64,000 nucleotides of DNA from an uncultured Victivallis sp. (GTDB lineage: Bacteria > Verrucomicrobiota > Lentisphaeria > Victivallales > Victivallaceae): assembly GCA_944389935.1 (NCBI GenBank), contig CALXOE010000001.1, positions 124,001 to 188,000 on the forward strand. Reading direction: 5' to 3'. Every line of letters begins with the position of its first letter. The stretch's first letter is position 1. The notes beneath the pieces are model-generated. The model saw only the letters and a list, made by a program, of their open reading frames with translations. It did no database searches and was not told where the DNA came from. Below are positions 1 through 8,738 of this stretch, in pieces. The translations under genes and the position numbers were made by a program.

Positions 1-983
1 TCGCGCTCGCGGAACTGTTCCATCGCAACGGCTGGGCGGTCGCGGCGCTCGACAGCACGTTCACCTGGCAGTTCTACGAAGCGACCGGCGGCAGGCTGCC
101 GGGCTTCCTGCCGCGCGACGGGGAAAACGTCCGCCGCGCGATCGAGCTCGTGCTCAATGATTTGAAAGAAGCCGGGCTCTTCGATCCGGCCTCGACGCGG
201 GTCGCACTCATGGGCTACTCGTTCGGCGCGATGCACACGCTGAAAGTCGCACAGCTCGAGGCGCGTTCCGGCGAACGGCTCGGAATCGACCGCTATGTCG
301 CGATCAATCCGCCGGTCGACCTGCGTTACGCGATGAAACAGGCCGACAGACTCGCCGGAACCGGCGCGGAGTGGGACGCGCAGAAAGCGGCCGAAACCGT
401 GCTCGGCATCGCGGGGAAAGCGATGGGCGCGCTGACGCAGTCCTATCCCCCCTGCGACCCGGAGAATCCGGGGGAGAAACCGGTCAATTACACGATTCCG
501 CTCACGCAGGAGGAGGCGGATTACATCGCGGCATTGTATTTCAAGATGTCGATGCGCGGTGTGCTGCTTTCGGCGCACCGCGACCGCGGGCTTGCCGGGC
601 TTTCGACGCCCTACAGCTGGAGCGGCCGCGCCGCGCTTTACCGTGAAGTCGACAAACTCGGCTTCGAGGATTACGCCGAGAAAATCATCGGTCCCGACCT
701 CGCTCCGCTGACGCTCGAGGAGCTCTATGCGGCCTCGACGCTGCGGAACTTCGCACCGGCGCTGGAGAAAAATCAGAAAGTGCGAGTCGTGCACAACTAC
801 GACGATTTTCTGCTCTCCGACGATGACCGGGAGTTTCTCGACCGGACGTTCGGCAGCCGGCTGACCTGGTTCGACCACGGCGGCCACCTCGGAAATCTCT
901 ATGTAACAAGCGTTCAGGAGACGCTGCTCGAGATGGCGACCGCTCCCGAACCGGAACCCCTCATTGAAAAGGCACAGAAATGA
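1..983 (+). CDS. alpha/beta-hydrolase-fold serine hydrolase (5' end outside window)
   Basis: The reading frame is open from the first bases of the window, so the start lies upstream; the first in-frame ATG at 150 falls inside the protein. The visible part has a nucleophile elbow GYSFG, a late acidic stretch (NYDDFLLSDDD) that can supply the catalytic acid, and DHGGHLGNL near the C-terminus that can supply the histidine. This order of Ser, Asp and His is typical of alpha/beta hydrolases. The substrate cannot be told. The stop overlaps the next start (ATGA), so it is translationally coupled to two lipoprotein genes, which suggests an envelope role (inference). Confidence 0.75.
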   Translation, partial: ALAELFHRNGWAVAALDSTFTWQFYEATGGRLPGFLPRDGENVRRAIELVLNDLKEAGLFDPASTRVALMGYSFGAMHTLKVAQLEARSGERLGIDRYVAINPPVDLRYAMKQADRLAGTGAEWDAQKAAETVLGIAGKAMGALTQSYPPCDPENPGEKPVNYTIPLTQEEADYIAALYFKMSMRGVLLSAHRDRGLAGLSTPYSWSGRAALYREVDKLGFEDYAEKIIGPDLAPLTLEELYAASTLRNFAPALEKNQKVRVVHNYDDFLLSDDDREFLDRTFGSRLTWFDHGGHLGNLYVTSVQETLLEMATAPEPEPLIEKAQK

Positions 984-1366
984 AGAATCGCATTCTCCAC
1001 TCCGGAACTTTGCTGCTGCTTCTCCTCTGCGGCTGCGCGCCGACCATCACCGTGAACGACGTAACTTACGAGGCACTCACACAGGAGGAGGAACAGCACC
1101 TTGTCACCACCGCCCGGGCGCTGCTTGTGAAACCGGGCAAGATGGTCTCGCGCGATGAGATCCGGATCGTGCAGAAAACCGAGCCGAAACTCGAAATCAC
1201 CTACTCGGGCGACCGCTCCGGTACGGCGGAAGTGAGCTGGCAGGCCCCGGAGAAGATCATCACGGTTCTCTTTGAGGGTGAGTTCATGAGTCCGACCGTC
1301 TCCGTCTCGGTTTCCACTGAAAAGCGGCAGCCGGAAATTCTGAAATTCACCGATCCGGTTCCATGA
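980..1366 (+). CDS. small predicted lipoprotein, unknown function
   Basis: This 128-residue protein begins with a short basic N-terminus, a leucine-rich hydrophobic stretch and a lipobox ending LLCGC, so it is probably lipidated at Cys18 or so and held in the envelope. The mature part is small, with alternating short strands, and matches no family I recognise. It overlaps the hydrolase gene upstream and the next lipoprotein gene downstream by 4 nt each (ATGA), so all three are likely made together. Confidence 0.7.
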   Translation: MKNRILHSGTLLLLLLCGCAPTITVNDVTYEALTQEEEQHLVTTARALLVKPGKMVSRDEIRIVQKTEPKLEITYSGDRSGTAEVSWQAPEKIITVLFEGEFMSPTVSVSVSTEKRQPEILKFTDPVP

Positions 1367-2463
1367 GCCCGCGCAACGGAATCAGAGCCGCGGTGTCGGT
1401 GGCGACGGTCCTGCTGCTTGCGGCCGGCTGTGCGTTTCCGGGCGGGACGCCGCTGTCCGCGGTCTCCACGCAGCCGACCGCAGAGAATGCAAAGTCCGCT
1501 CCGTTCGGGCTGAGGGAAGCGCTCGACGCCTCGCTCGCCGGACTGCTCGAGCCGGAGACGGTCGATTCCCTGCGCCGGATTGCGGCGGAGCATGTGCACA
1601 ACAACATTCTGCTGCGGCTGCCGGGAATTCAGGCGGAATACCGCTCCGCATCACCGCCGCCGGAGGAAACCGGTCTTGCGCTCCTCGACGGAGCGATCGC
1701 CTACAATCACGTCCTGTCGGCACCGCCGGGATCGGATCTGGCGGATGAACACCGTCCGCGTGTCCGGGAAAAGATCGAACTCGCCGGAGCCGGCTGCTGG
1801 GCCAGGCTCGCCGCAGTGCGGGAGAAGATCGAACTCTCGGGCGGGATCGGCACACCGGAACTGCGTCAACAGGAGGCGGAGCTGCTGCTCGAGCTCCGAA
1901 TCGCCACCGGGTTCGACGATGAACGGCTTCTGACATTCGACTTCTCGACGCTGCCGATGCCGCGGAAGCTCGACACCCCTCTGGCCGAACTGCAGAAAAA
2001 GGCGGTTCTGACGCGCAGCGAGACCGCGCCGCTGTCGATTTCCGACGCATTCCCGAAACAGATCCGGGATCTTTACGGGGATGATCCGGCGGCGGTTCCG
2101 CTGCTGGCTGAAGCGCTCTACCGGCTGCCGCGAAAACTTGCGGAAGTGCAGCTCGCCGCGCCGACCCGGGATCTGCGCGAACTTGCGGCGCTCGGTTCCG
2201 CAGCCGGAATCGTCTGCGAAGTCGAACTCTGCTGCAACCAGCTCCGGAATGCGTGGGAGCAGTACGAAGCCGCGCGCCTCCGGAATGACGATACCCCGGA
2301 ATCCCGGGCCGCCCTCGCGGAAGCGCTGCTGCAGTGGCGGCTCGCGCATTTCCGGCTCCGGGCCGCGATGGGCACCGGAAACGCCGCGGGCGGAGACCTT
2401 CCTCCCCGCCCCGTCGACGAGAAAGTCCGACGAGAGCTGTGGACACTGCTGAAGAAAAATTGA
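1363..2463 (+). CDS. predicted lipoprotein with TolC-like helical character
   Basis: The protein has 366 residues. A signal sequence ends in a lipobox (LLAAGC, Cys near residue 23). The mature region is nearly all alpha-helical and rich in Ala, Leu, Glu and Arg, in two similar halves, each with a long amphipathic helix followed by an L.IATG or LRAAMG turn. This is reminiscent of outer-membrane efflux (TolC/OMF) proteins, but it lacks an obvious beta-barrel segment and is shorter than the usual 420-480 residues. The TolC relation is a guess from pattern. It is the last gene of the hydrolase-lipoprotein operon. Confidence 0.6.
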   Translation: MSPRNGIRAAVSVATVLLLAAGCAFPGGTPLSAVSTQPTAENAKSAPFGLREALDASLAGLLEPETVDSLRRIAAEHVHNNILLRLPGIQAEYRSASPPPEETGLALLDGAIAYNHVLSAPPGSDLADEHRPRVREKIELAGAGCWARLAAVREKIELSGGIGTPELRQQEAELLLELRIATGFDDERLLTFDFSTLPMPRKLDTPLAELQKKAVLTRSETAPLSISDAFPKQIRDLYGDDPAAVPLLAEALYRLPRKLAEVQLAAPTRDLRELAALGSAAGIVCEVELCCNQLRNAWEQYEAARLRNDDTPESRAALAEALLQWRLAHFRLRAAMGTGNAAGGDLPPRPVDEKVRRELWTLLKKN

Positions 2464-2503
2464 GGCGAAAACCCGCTTTTTCCTCTCTTTTTCGTCCCGA
2501 CCA

Positions 2504-2533
2504 TTGGGAAAACGGCGGCCGGGGGATTATATT
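2504..2533 (+). promoter_or_regulatory. candidate sigma70 promoter for the GIN-domain gene
   Basis: A -35-like TTGGGA at 2504-2509 and a -10 TATATT at 2528-2533 are separated by 18 nt. Transcription would start near 2540, about 40 nt before the ATG at 2582. Confidence 0.45.
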
Positions 2534-2581
2534 ATAGAGGATCCGCCGTTTTGCTCAACGGATTACAGAGGAGGTTACGTC

Positions 2582-3508
2582 ATGTTCATTGCCGGTTTCA
2601 TCGTTCATTCGCTGTTCCTGCTCGGCGTTGCGGTACTGGTTGTCATTCTGGTGCTCCTGATACGCAAAGGGGGCGGAGAGGCCTCCGGCCCGGTTGCGAC
2701 GTTGCATCCGCAGCCGCAAGTTCCGGATGAGAAGCCGGGGAATCCGTCTGCGGCCGCCGGGGAAGATGCGGAACAGGAGGATTTCTCGACGCTGGCCGGA
2801 GAGGTTGACCGTGATCTCGCCGCCGACCCGGCGGTTCAGGAGTATCCCTTTTCCAGGCTCGAACATTTGTCGATTGCGGGGGCGTGGCAGCTCCATCTGC
2901 AGTGCAACGCCGCCGAAAACAGCTGCCGCATCAGCATCCCCCCGGAGTTCGCCCGCTTTGTCAAGGTTGAAAAGCCGCGCAACGGCATGCTGATCCGTTA
3001 TACCGGGAAAAAGACTCCCGTCGAAGCCATGACGATCGAACTCTCCACCACCGGCATGCCCGCCCAGTTCAAGTCGATCGGCAAAAGCCGCTCCTGGATC
3101 GATGCCGCCGAGGGGGAGAGATTCGTCTGCAAAATCACCGACGGCGGAAGATTCGAGATGCCCGGGGCGAGGTTTCACGAACTCGTTCTGAAGCTCACGG
3201 GCGACAGCCGGGCCGAGTGCGGCGGGGAGTTCGACTCCGCTGAGATGGAGGTCTCCGACCGCAGCAACGCCAAACTGCGCGGCACGATCGGTTCTCTCGC
3301 GGCACGACTCTCCGGCGCCTCCAAAGGCGAGGCGGTTCAGGTGAAAAACGCCGAAATCGCCGTTTCGGGGGCCTCCAAGCTCAAACTTGAAGTCACCGAC
3401 AAACTCGAGGGAGACCTCTCCGGCGGATCGTCGCTCAAGTACCGCGGCGAAATCGACACCTCGGGCGTCCGCATCTCCGGCAGCTCCCGTCTCAAGAACT
3501 GGAATTGA
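2582..3508 (+). CDS. membrane-anchored GIN-domain (DUF2807-like) protein
   Basis: I place the start at the ATG at 2582 because it follows a strong ribosome site (GAGGAGG) and gives an N-terminal membrane helix (residues 5-28); an earlier in-frame ATG at 2504 lies in the promoter. The protein has 308 residues: membrane anchor, a Pro/Glu-rich linker to about residue 85, then a domain opening with the phrase LSIAGAWQLHLQ and containing repeated short strands such as VSDRSNAKLRG, LSGASKGEAV, VSGASKLKLE and LSGGSSLKYRG. That repeated 'S-[GD]-x-S-x-[LA]' beta-helix pattern is typical of GIN (DUF2807) domains. Such proteins are surface or periplasmic and mostly uncharacterised. It stands alone between a promoter and a terminator. 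Confidence 0.75.
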   Translation: MFIAGFIVHSLFLLGVAVLVVILVLLIRKGGGEASGPVATLHPQPQVPDEKPGNPSAAAGEDAEQEDFSTLAGEVDRDLAADPAVQEYPFSRLEHLSIAGAWQLHLQCNAAENSCRISIPPEFARFVKVEKPRNGMLIRYTGKKTPVEAMTIELSTTGMPAQFKSIGKSRSWIDAAEGERFVCKITDGGRFEMPGARFHELVLKLTGDSRAECGGEFDSAEMEVSDRSNAKLRGTIGSLAARLSGASKGEAVQVKNAEIAVSGASKLKLEVTDKLEGDLSGGSSLKYRGEIDTSGVRISGSSRLKNWN

Positions 3509-3517
3509 TCTCAAATC

Positions 3518-3546
3518 AACGGCGTAAATCCGGACGCCGTTTTTTT
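3518..3546 (+). terminator. intrinsic terminator after the GIN-domain gene
   Basis: Stem AACGGCGT (3518-3525) pairs with ACGCCGTT (3534-3541) and is followed by a run of T to 3546. Confidence 0.85.
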
Positions 3547-3603
3547 GCCCGAAAACTAAAATGTTTTAACAGTTGTGATTCACGAACCGGAAAGGGGGAA
3601 AAG

Positions 3604-4785
3604 ATGGATTGGAAAAGGACAATCGAACGGTATGAGAACGAATTGACGCAGAACGTGATTCCGTTCTGGCAGAAAAACTGCGTGGACACGGAGTTCGGCG
3701 GCTACTTCACGATGCTGGACCGGGACGGTTCGGTCTATGACACGACGAAATACATGTGGATGCAGTGGCGGATCGTCTACATGTTCGCGGAACTCTACCG
3801 CAGTCGGTTCGGGGCGGGCAACGAAGCGTTTCTGAAAATTGCGCGCGACGGCTTTGATTTTCTCTACAAACACGGGCGTACGGAGGACGGGAGTTACTAC
3901 TTCGCGCTGAACCGGCGGGGGGTGCCGTCGATGGCGCCGTACAGTATTTTCTCGGACTGTTTTGCGGCGATGGGAGCGGCGGCGCTCTTCGCGGCGACGG
4001 GTGAGGAGCGCTATCGCGCCGAAGCGCGCTCGGCGATGCAGAGCTATATCCGGCGGCTCGACAATCCGAAAGGACGGTGGAACAAGCTGCTTGAGGGGAC
4101 GCCGAAACGGCTGAGTCTCGGATCGTACATGATCCTCGCAAACCTCGGATGCGTGATGAAAGAGTGCCTCGGCAGCGACGAGTTCGACGGCGAAACCGAT
4201 CGCGCCGTGCGCACGGTCATGAAACTCTTCCACCATCCTGAACTCAAGGTGCTGTTCGAGAACGTGAATCCGGACGGCACGTTCGACCTCGAAAGCTGTG
4301 AGGGACGGTTCGTGAATCCGGGTCACGGACTCGAATCGATGTGGTTCGTGCTGCAATATGCGGAACGGATCAATGACAGGGAGCTGATCCGCCAGGCATG
4401 CGATTACATCGATGAGCTGTTCCACTTCGGGACCGATCCGGTCTACGGCGGAATCTTCTACTTCATGGATGCGCTCGGAAAGCCGCACCTCGAACTTCAG
4501 CACGACATGAAGCTCTGGTGGCCGCACAATGAGGCGATCATCGCGGCGCTCTTCGCCTACAAACTCAGCGGCGAAGAACGGTTCCTCGAACATTTCAGGA
4601 CGGTCGACCAATGGGCGTGGAGCCACTTCCCCGATCCGGAATACGGCGAGTGGTTCGCCTATCTCGACCGGCAGGGAAAACCGAACAACATGCTCAAGGG
4701 CGGCAAATGGAAAACGTTCTTCCACCTGCCGCGATGTCTCATGAAATCTTCGACGCTGATGCGCGAAATCGCCGGGATCAATTAA
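3604..4785 (+). CDS. N-acylglucosamine 2-epimerase (AGE/RenBP) family sugar epimerase
   Basis: The start at 3604 follows a purine-rich ribosome site (GGAAAGGGGG). The 393-residue protein has the usual length for the AGE family, which folds as an (alpha/alpha)6 barrel and interconverts C2 epimers such as GlcNAc/ManNAc, glucose/mannose or cellobiose forms. Family residues are visible: Arg56 in MWMQWR, His241 in NPGHGLE, His308 in WWPHNEA and His374 in FFHLPR. His241 and His374 lie where the two catalytic histidines of Anabaena AGE (239 and 372) are found. Substrate cannot be fixed from sequence; sialic-acid/ManNAc catabolism would suit a gut glycan feeder (inference). Its 3' end overlaps the convergent gene by 8 nt. 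Confidence 0.9.
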   Translation: MDWKRTIERYENELTQNVIPFWQKNCVDTEFGGYFTMLDRDGSVYDTTKYMWMQWRIVYMFAELYRSRFGAGNEAFLKIARDGFDFLYKHGRTEDGSYYFALNRRGVPSMAPYSIFSDCFAAMGAAALFAATGEERYRAEARSAMQSYIRRLDNPKGRWNKLLEGTPKRLSLGSYMILANLGCVMKECLGSDEFDGETDRAVRTVMKLFHHPELKVLFENVNPDGTFDLESCEGRFVNPGHGLESMWFVLQYAERINDRELIRQACDYIDELFHFGTDPVYGGIFYFMDALGKPHLELQHDMKLWWPHNEAIIAALFAYKLSGEERFLEHFRTVDQWAWSHFPDPEYGEWFAYLDRQGKPNNMLKGGKWKTFFHLPRCLMKSSTLMREIAGIN

Positions 4786-5737
4786 CGATTCCGAGTCCCT
4801 TGACCTCGGCGGGCCCGCCCTCCATCGTGCAGTTCACGTGGGTGGTGCCCGCCGGAATCGGGTAGGTTTCGGAAAATGTCCGCCACTCCGCACCCGGCGC
4901 GGCTTTCAGTTTCCGGACGGAGAGAAATTTCTGGCGCTGCATGAAGTTGACCGTCAGCTCGAGTTCGCCTTTTGCGCGGGAGCGGGCGTCGAAACGAATC
5001 TGCAACTTCCCCGACCCCGGCCGATGAAGAAGATAACGCATCGGAAGCGGGTGATCGGCCGTTACGATGATCGCGCCGGCAGAAAGCTGCCCCTCTCCCG
5101 TCCGTAACGACAAGATCCCCGGCGCCAACCCCAATCGGGCTGGTGTCGGGGGAGCGGATTCGGCTTCTGCGTCGGAAAGTTTTCCGGGCGGAGCGAGCTC
5201 GACCAGCGCGGCTGCCCCCGGCGGAAGCGGCACGCCGAAACTCACCCCCGAATCGGAAACCGCATAATTGCCGCGGTCGATCGCGGCACGCGATGAGCCG
5301 TCCGCTCCAAGCCGTTTCTGCCGCATGTCGACCCGGTCCGAGTCGAAAAAACGGCCCGCGTCAGGAATATTCAGCTCCGCAAAGCTGCGTTCCTGACCGC
5401 TGTTCCAGACGAGGATCTGCAGCCGCCGCGTGACCGAATCGGCGAATGCAAGCGTGTTGAGAGTTCCGTCACATCCGGATTCGACCCGCTTCCCCGTGAG
5501 AGAATCGGTCAACAGTGAAATCGGCGCAGCCGCCCGCGGCTGCGCCTGAAGAAGCGCCCCTTTCAACTGCTCGAGCTGCTCCGCCGGAGTGCCGGCCTGG
5601 GAACTCGAAACAAGCTCCCGGAACGTCGCGGCCTCCCCCGGCGCCGACGTGAACACCGAAATTCGCAGCTCCGCCGCCATGAGCGGCAAAGTCGCGGCAA
5701 AAGCCGGAGCGAGTGAGAAAAACAAACCGCGGTTCAT
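4778..5737 (-). CDS. secreted protein of unknown function
   Basis: The 319-residue protein has a signal peptide ending near AxA-like LMAAE around residue 22. The rest is soluble. The C-terminal third (after about residue 195) is strand-rich with a phrase such as LQIRFDARSRAKGELELTV, resembling a carbohydrate-binding or beta-sandwich module, but I cannot assign a family. It is the last gene of a tight run with the OppB-type permease (11-nt gap). It is not a typical substrate-binding protein: it lacks the SBP_bac_5 pattern and is too short. Confidence 0.65.
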   Translation of the reverse strand: MNRGLFFSLAPAFAATLPLMAAELRISVFTSAPGEAATFRELVSSSQAGTPAEQLEQLKGALLQAQPRAAAPISLLTDSLTGKRVESGCDGTLNTLAFADSVTRRLQILVWNSGQERSFAELNIPDAGRFFDSDRVDMRQKRLGADGSSRAAIDRGNYAVSDSGVSFGVPLPPGAAALVELAPPGKLSDAEAESAPPTPARLGLAPGILSLRTGEGQLSAGAIIVTADHPLPMRYLLHRPGSGKLQIRFDARSRAKGELELTVNFMQRQKFLSVRKLKAAPGAEWRTFSETYPIPAGTTHVNCTMEGGPAEVKGLGIVN

Positions 5738-5748
5738 CGCAAATCCTC

Positions 5749-6768
5749 CTATTTGGTGTGCAGCTTGATTCTCGGATCAGCGGCCAGATAGAGCATGTCG
5801 GAGACGAAAATTCCTCCGAGCGTCAACATCCCCGTGAACGCGAAGAGCGCCATCTGCAGCGGATAATCGCGGCTCGAAAGCGCCAGCAGCGACAGCGTTC
5901 CCATCCCCGGAATGTTGAAGATGTACTCCACGAGCAAACTGCCCGCCACGAGCGACGGCAGCAGCCCGCCGAAGAGCGTGATGAGCGTGATGAGTCCGTT
6001 CCGGAACGCATGGCGCCAGATGATCGCCGTCTCGGAGACTCCTTTCGCACGGGCGGTGCGGATGTAATCCGAGTGGATCACCTCAAGCATGCCGTTGCGT
6101 GCATAGCGCGAGAGTCCCGCGAAGTTCCCGTAGGTCAAACAGAGCACCGGCAGCATGTAGTGGCGCAGAATCTCCCACTGCAAAGCCCAGGTCGAGAGCG
6201 AATCCTCGTTGGCGGGAGTGAGCCCCTTGAGCGGAAAGATCGGCCAGCGCCCCCCGTCGCAGAGCGTCGTCTGCAGCAGCAGCGCGACCCACATCACCGG
6301 CAGCGAATAGAGCAGAAAGAGCCCGAACGCCGATCCGCGGTCGAACCAGCTGCCGGCCCGCACCGCGGCGTAAACCCCGAGCGGAATCGCGCCGAGATAG
6401 GTTATGACGATCGCCCAGAAATTCAGCGACAGCGTCACCGGCAGTCGTTCGAGGATCATCTCCGTCACGGGCTTGCCGGGATCGACCGACGCGGAAGTAC
6501 CGAAGTCCCCATGCAGAACCACCTCCCGCAGCCAGAGTCCGAATCCGACGAGGACCGGTTTGTCGAGATTGAGCTTCTCGCGCAGCGCGGTGTTCTTCTG
6601 AAGCGCCCCCTTTGAAGCGTCGAGCGTTCCGGCGGAAGAGTCGCTGCCGAACATGCTGCTGCGGGTCGGGTCGCCCGGTGCGAGCCGCAGCAGAACGTAA
6701 CTCACGAGCAGAATCGCCAGCAGCGTGAAACAGCCGAGGATCAGCCGCTTGATGATATATTCAACCAT
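5749..6768 (-). CDS. OppB/DppB-type ABC transporter permease, alone
   Basis: This 339-residue membrane protein starts with the family signature of dipeptide/oligopeptide permease B (MVEYIIKRLILG, then LLRLAPGDPT) and carries the cytoplasmic EAA-type loop (ARNGMLEVIHSDYIRTARAKG) that docks on the ATPase. Six membrane segments are expected. It would import peptides, nickel or a sugar-peptide compound. No OppC-type partner, ATPase or binding protein is next to it: the gene upstream is an MFS exporter (8-nt overlap) and downstream is a secreted unknown. Its partners may lie outside the window or be lost. Confidence 0.9.
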   Translation of the reverse strand: MVEYIIKRLILGCFTLLAILLVSYVLLRLAPGDPTRSSMFGSDSSAGTLDASKGALQKNTALREKLNLDKPVLVGFGLWLREVVLHGDFGTSASVDPGKPVTEMILERLPVTLSLNFWAIVITYLGAIPLGVYAAVRAGSWFDRGSAFGLFLLYSLPVMWVALLLQTTLCDGGRWPIFPLKGLTPANEDSLSTWALQWEILRHYMLPVLCLTYGNFAGLSRYARNGMLEVIHSDYIRTARAKGVSETAIIWRHAFRNGLITLITLFGGLLPSLVAGSLLVEYIFNIPGMGTLSLLALSSRDYPLQMALFAFTGMLTLGGIFVSDMLYLAADPRIKLHTK

Positions 6769-8032
6769 GACATACCCCCCTCCGCCGTTCCGACGGCAGT
6801 CTCACTTTCGCGAGCAGACACGCGCCGAACAGAAACGGAATCGCCAGAAGCGCGATGCCGATCTCGCTCGACGCGAAAAGCCATCCGGCAAATCCGACCA
6901 GCAGCGGCCCGAGAATCGTCGTGAATTTACCGAAGATGTTGTAGAATCCGAAAAACTCCGCCGACTGCCCGTTCGGAATCAGCCGCGTGAAGAACGACCG
7001 GCTCAGCGACTGGATTCCCCCCTGCGACGTTCCGATCAGAAACGCCGCGACGAGGAAGATTCCGCGCTTCGCTCCCGGGGAGTCACACAACGGAATCAGA
7101 CCGACCAGCAGTGCGATCGCGACGTACACCCCGATCGCGGTGTAGAGCATCCGCCGGGCGCCGAACTTCCGCGCAAACACCCCGTAGAGAATCGTGAACG
7201 GGAATGCGAGAAACTGCAGAGCAAGGATCGTCAGCAGCAGCCAGTCCGCCGGAATCCCGATGTCCACGCTGATCGGAGTCGCCATCAACAGGATCGTCCC
7301 GACGCCGTCGATGTAGAGAAAGTAGGCCACAAGAAAGAGCGCCGCATCGCGGTGTTTCCCGATTTCGCGCCCGGTGCGCCAGAGCTTGCGCAAGCCGTCG
7401 AGCGCGCCGATCTTCCGGGAAGCGGGCCGCTTCCGCTCGTGCACGAGCCGGAACATCGGCACGGCGAGCGCAATCCACCAGACGGCAGCCGCGATGAACG
7501 CGAACCGGAACGCGATTCCGGGCGAATCTTTCAGCAGCAGCGACACTCCGAGACAGACGAGGAACGGAATCACCCCGCCGATGTATCCCCACGCATACGC
7601 GAGCGACGAGAGCTTGTCACTCGCGCCGCGCGGCGCAATGTCCGGCAGCAGCGCGTCGTAGAAAGAGTTGCTCGCCATATATGCCACGAGAGCGGTGAAG
7701 TAAAAGATCAGCATCGGCGTCGCGTCACCCCGTCCGGTCAGGCAGAGCGCGAGCGTCGCGACGATGCCGAGGAAAAGAAAGAAGAAGAGATACCGTTTCC
7801 GGCCGGAATTCGCATCCGCAACGCTCCCGAGCCACGGGGCGATGACACCAGCCGCAAGCCCAGCCCCGGCGCTGACATATCCCCAGATGCTCGTCGCGAG
7901 CGTCTCATCCATCCCCTCGGCGGAATACCCTTTGAAGAAGAGCGGAGCGTACACCGTGCGCACGATCAGCGCGAAAGCCGCGTTGGCCATGTCGTAGCAG
8001 ATCCAGCTGAGCTGTGCGCGGGTCAGGTGCAT
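6761..8032 (-). CDS. MFS transporter, UMF1 (Atg22-like) family
   Basis: The protein has 423 residues and about 12 hydrophobic segments. It opens with SWICYDMANAAFALIVRT, the hallmark start of UMF1/Atg22-like permeases (W..YD.AN.....). A conserved loop (GSVADANSGRKR) follows the second to third helix, and GTSQGGIQSLSRS and GKFTTILGPLLVG later match the family. Yeast Atg22 exports amino acids from the vacuole; bacterial members are largely uncharacterised. It lies 10 nt after lolD and overlaps the permease gene by 8 nt, so it is part of the lolC-lolD operon. Confidence 0.88.
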   Translation of the reverse strand: MHLTRAQLSWICYDMANAAFALIVRTVYAPLFFKGYSAEGMDETLATSIWGYVSAGAGLAAGVIAPWLGSVADANSGRKRYLFFFLFLGIVATLALCLTGRGDATPMLIFYFTALVAYMASNSFYDALLPDIAPRGASDKLSSLAYAWGYIGGVIPFLVCLGVSLLLKDSPGIAFRFAFIAAAVWWIALAVPMFRLVHERKRPASRKIGALDGLRKLWRTGREIGKHRDAALFLVAYFLYIDGVGTILLMATPISVDIGIPADWLLLTILALQFLAFPFTILYGVFARKFGARRMLYTAIGVYVAIALLVGLIPLCDSPGAKRGIFLVAAFLIGTSQGGIQSLSRSFFTRLIPNGQSAEFFGFYNIFGKFTTILGPLLVGFAGWLFASSEIGIALLAIPFLFGACLLAKVRLPSERRRGVCHG

Positions 8033-8042
8033 CTCGTGGCGG

Positions 8043-8738
8043 TCACTCCGTTTCTTTTTTCATCACACCGTCGACGAGTTCGCCGGTGCGGTCGGCGAGT
8101 TTCGAGATTTCGCGGTTGTGGGTAATCATCATGATCGAGCGCTCCGGATGGAGTTTCCGCAGTTGCGTAAAGAGTTCGAGAATCGCCTCTCCGGTGTGGG
8201 AGTCGAGATTCCCGGTCGGTTCGTCCGCGAGCAGCAGTTCCGGTTCATTCAGCAGCGCCCGTGCGATCGCGGCGCGCTGCTGTTCGCCGCCGGAGAGCTC
8301 GAACGGCCGGTGTTTCATCCGGTCCGCGAGTCCGACGGTCTCGAGCAGCTCGAGCGCCCGGGCGCGGGATTTCGAGCGGGAAAATCCCGCGAGATTCCCC
8401 GGCAGCATCACGTTCTCGAGCACCGAGAGTTCCGGCAGCAGATGGTACGCCTGAAAGACGAATCCGAGTTTGCGGTTGCGGAACTGGGCGGCGGCGCCGC
8501 GCGACAGTTTCGACACGTCGACCCCCGCGATGCGGATCGTTCCGGAATCGGGCTTCTCCAGCGCGCCGATCAGATTCAGCAGCGTGGTTTTGCCGCTGCC
8601 GGAGGCGCCGAGCAGGCAGGCCCATTCGCCGCGGCGGATCTCCCAGTCCACGCCGCGCAGGACGGGCAGTTTCTCTTTCCCGAGTTTGTAGGTGCGCGTC
8701 ACGCCGCGCAGTTCGACGATCGTCTCAGTTTCACTCAT
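8043..8738 (-). CDS. lolD: lipoprotein-releasing ABC transporter ATPase LolD
   Basis: I choose the ATG at 8738, which overlaps the lolC stop (ATGAGTGA); an upstream in-frame codon at 8774 would only add residues encoded inside lolC. The 231-residue product has Walker A GASGSGKTT, signature LSGGEQQR, Walker B LLLADEPTGNLD and the switch histidine in ITHN. The MacB/LolD subfamily powers extraction of outer-membrane lipoproteins from the inner membrane. The gene pairing with an FtsX-type permease directly upstream supports the LolCDE role. Confidence 0.9.
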   Translation of the reverse strand: MSETETIVELRGVTRTYKLGKEKLPVLRGVDWEIRRGEWACLLGASGSGKTTLLNLIGALEKPDSGTIRIAGVDVSKLSRGAAAQFRNRKLGFVFQAYHLLPELSVLENVMLPGNLAGFSRSKSRARALELLETVGLADRMKHRPFELSGGEQQRAAIARALLNEPELLLADEPTGNLDSHTGEAILELFTQLRKLHPERSIMMITHNREISKLADRTGELVDGVMKKETE

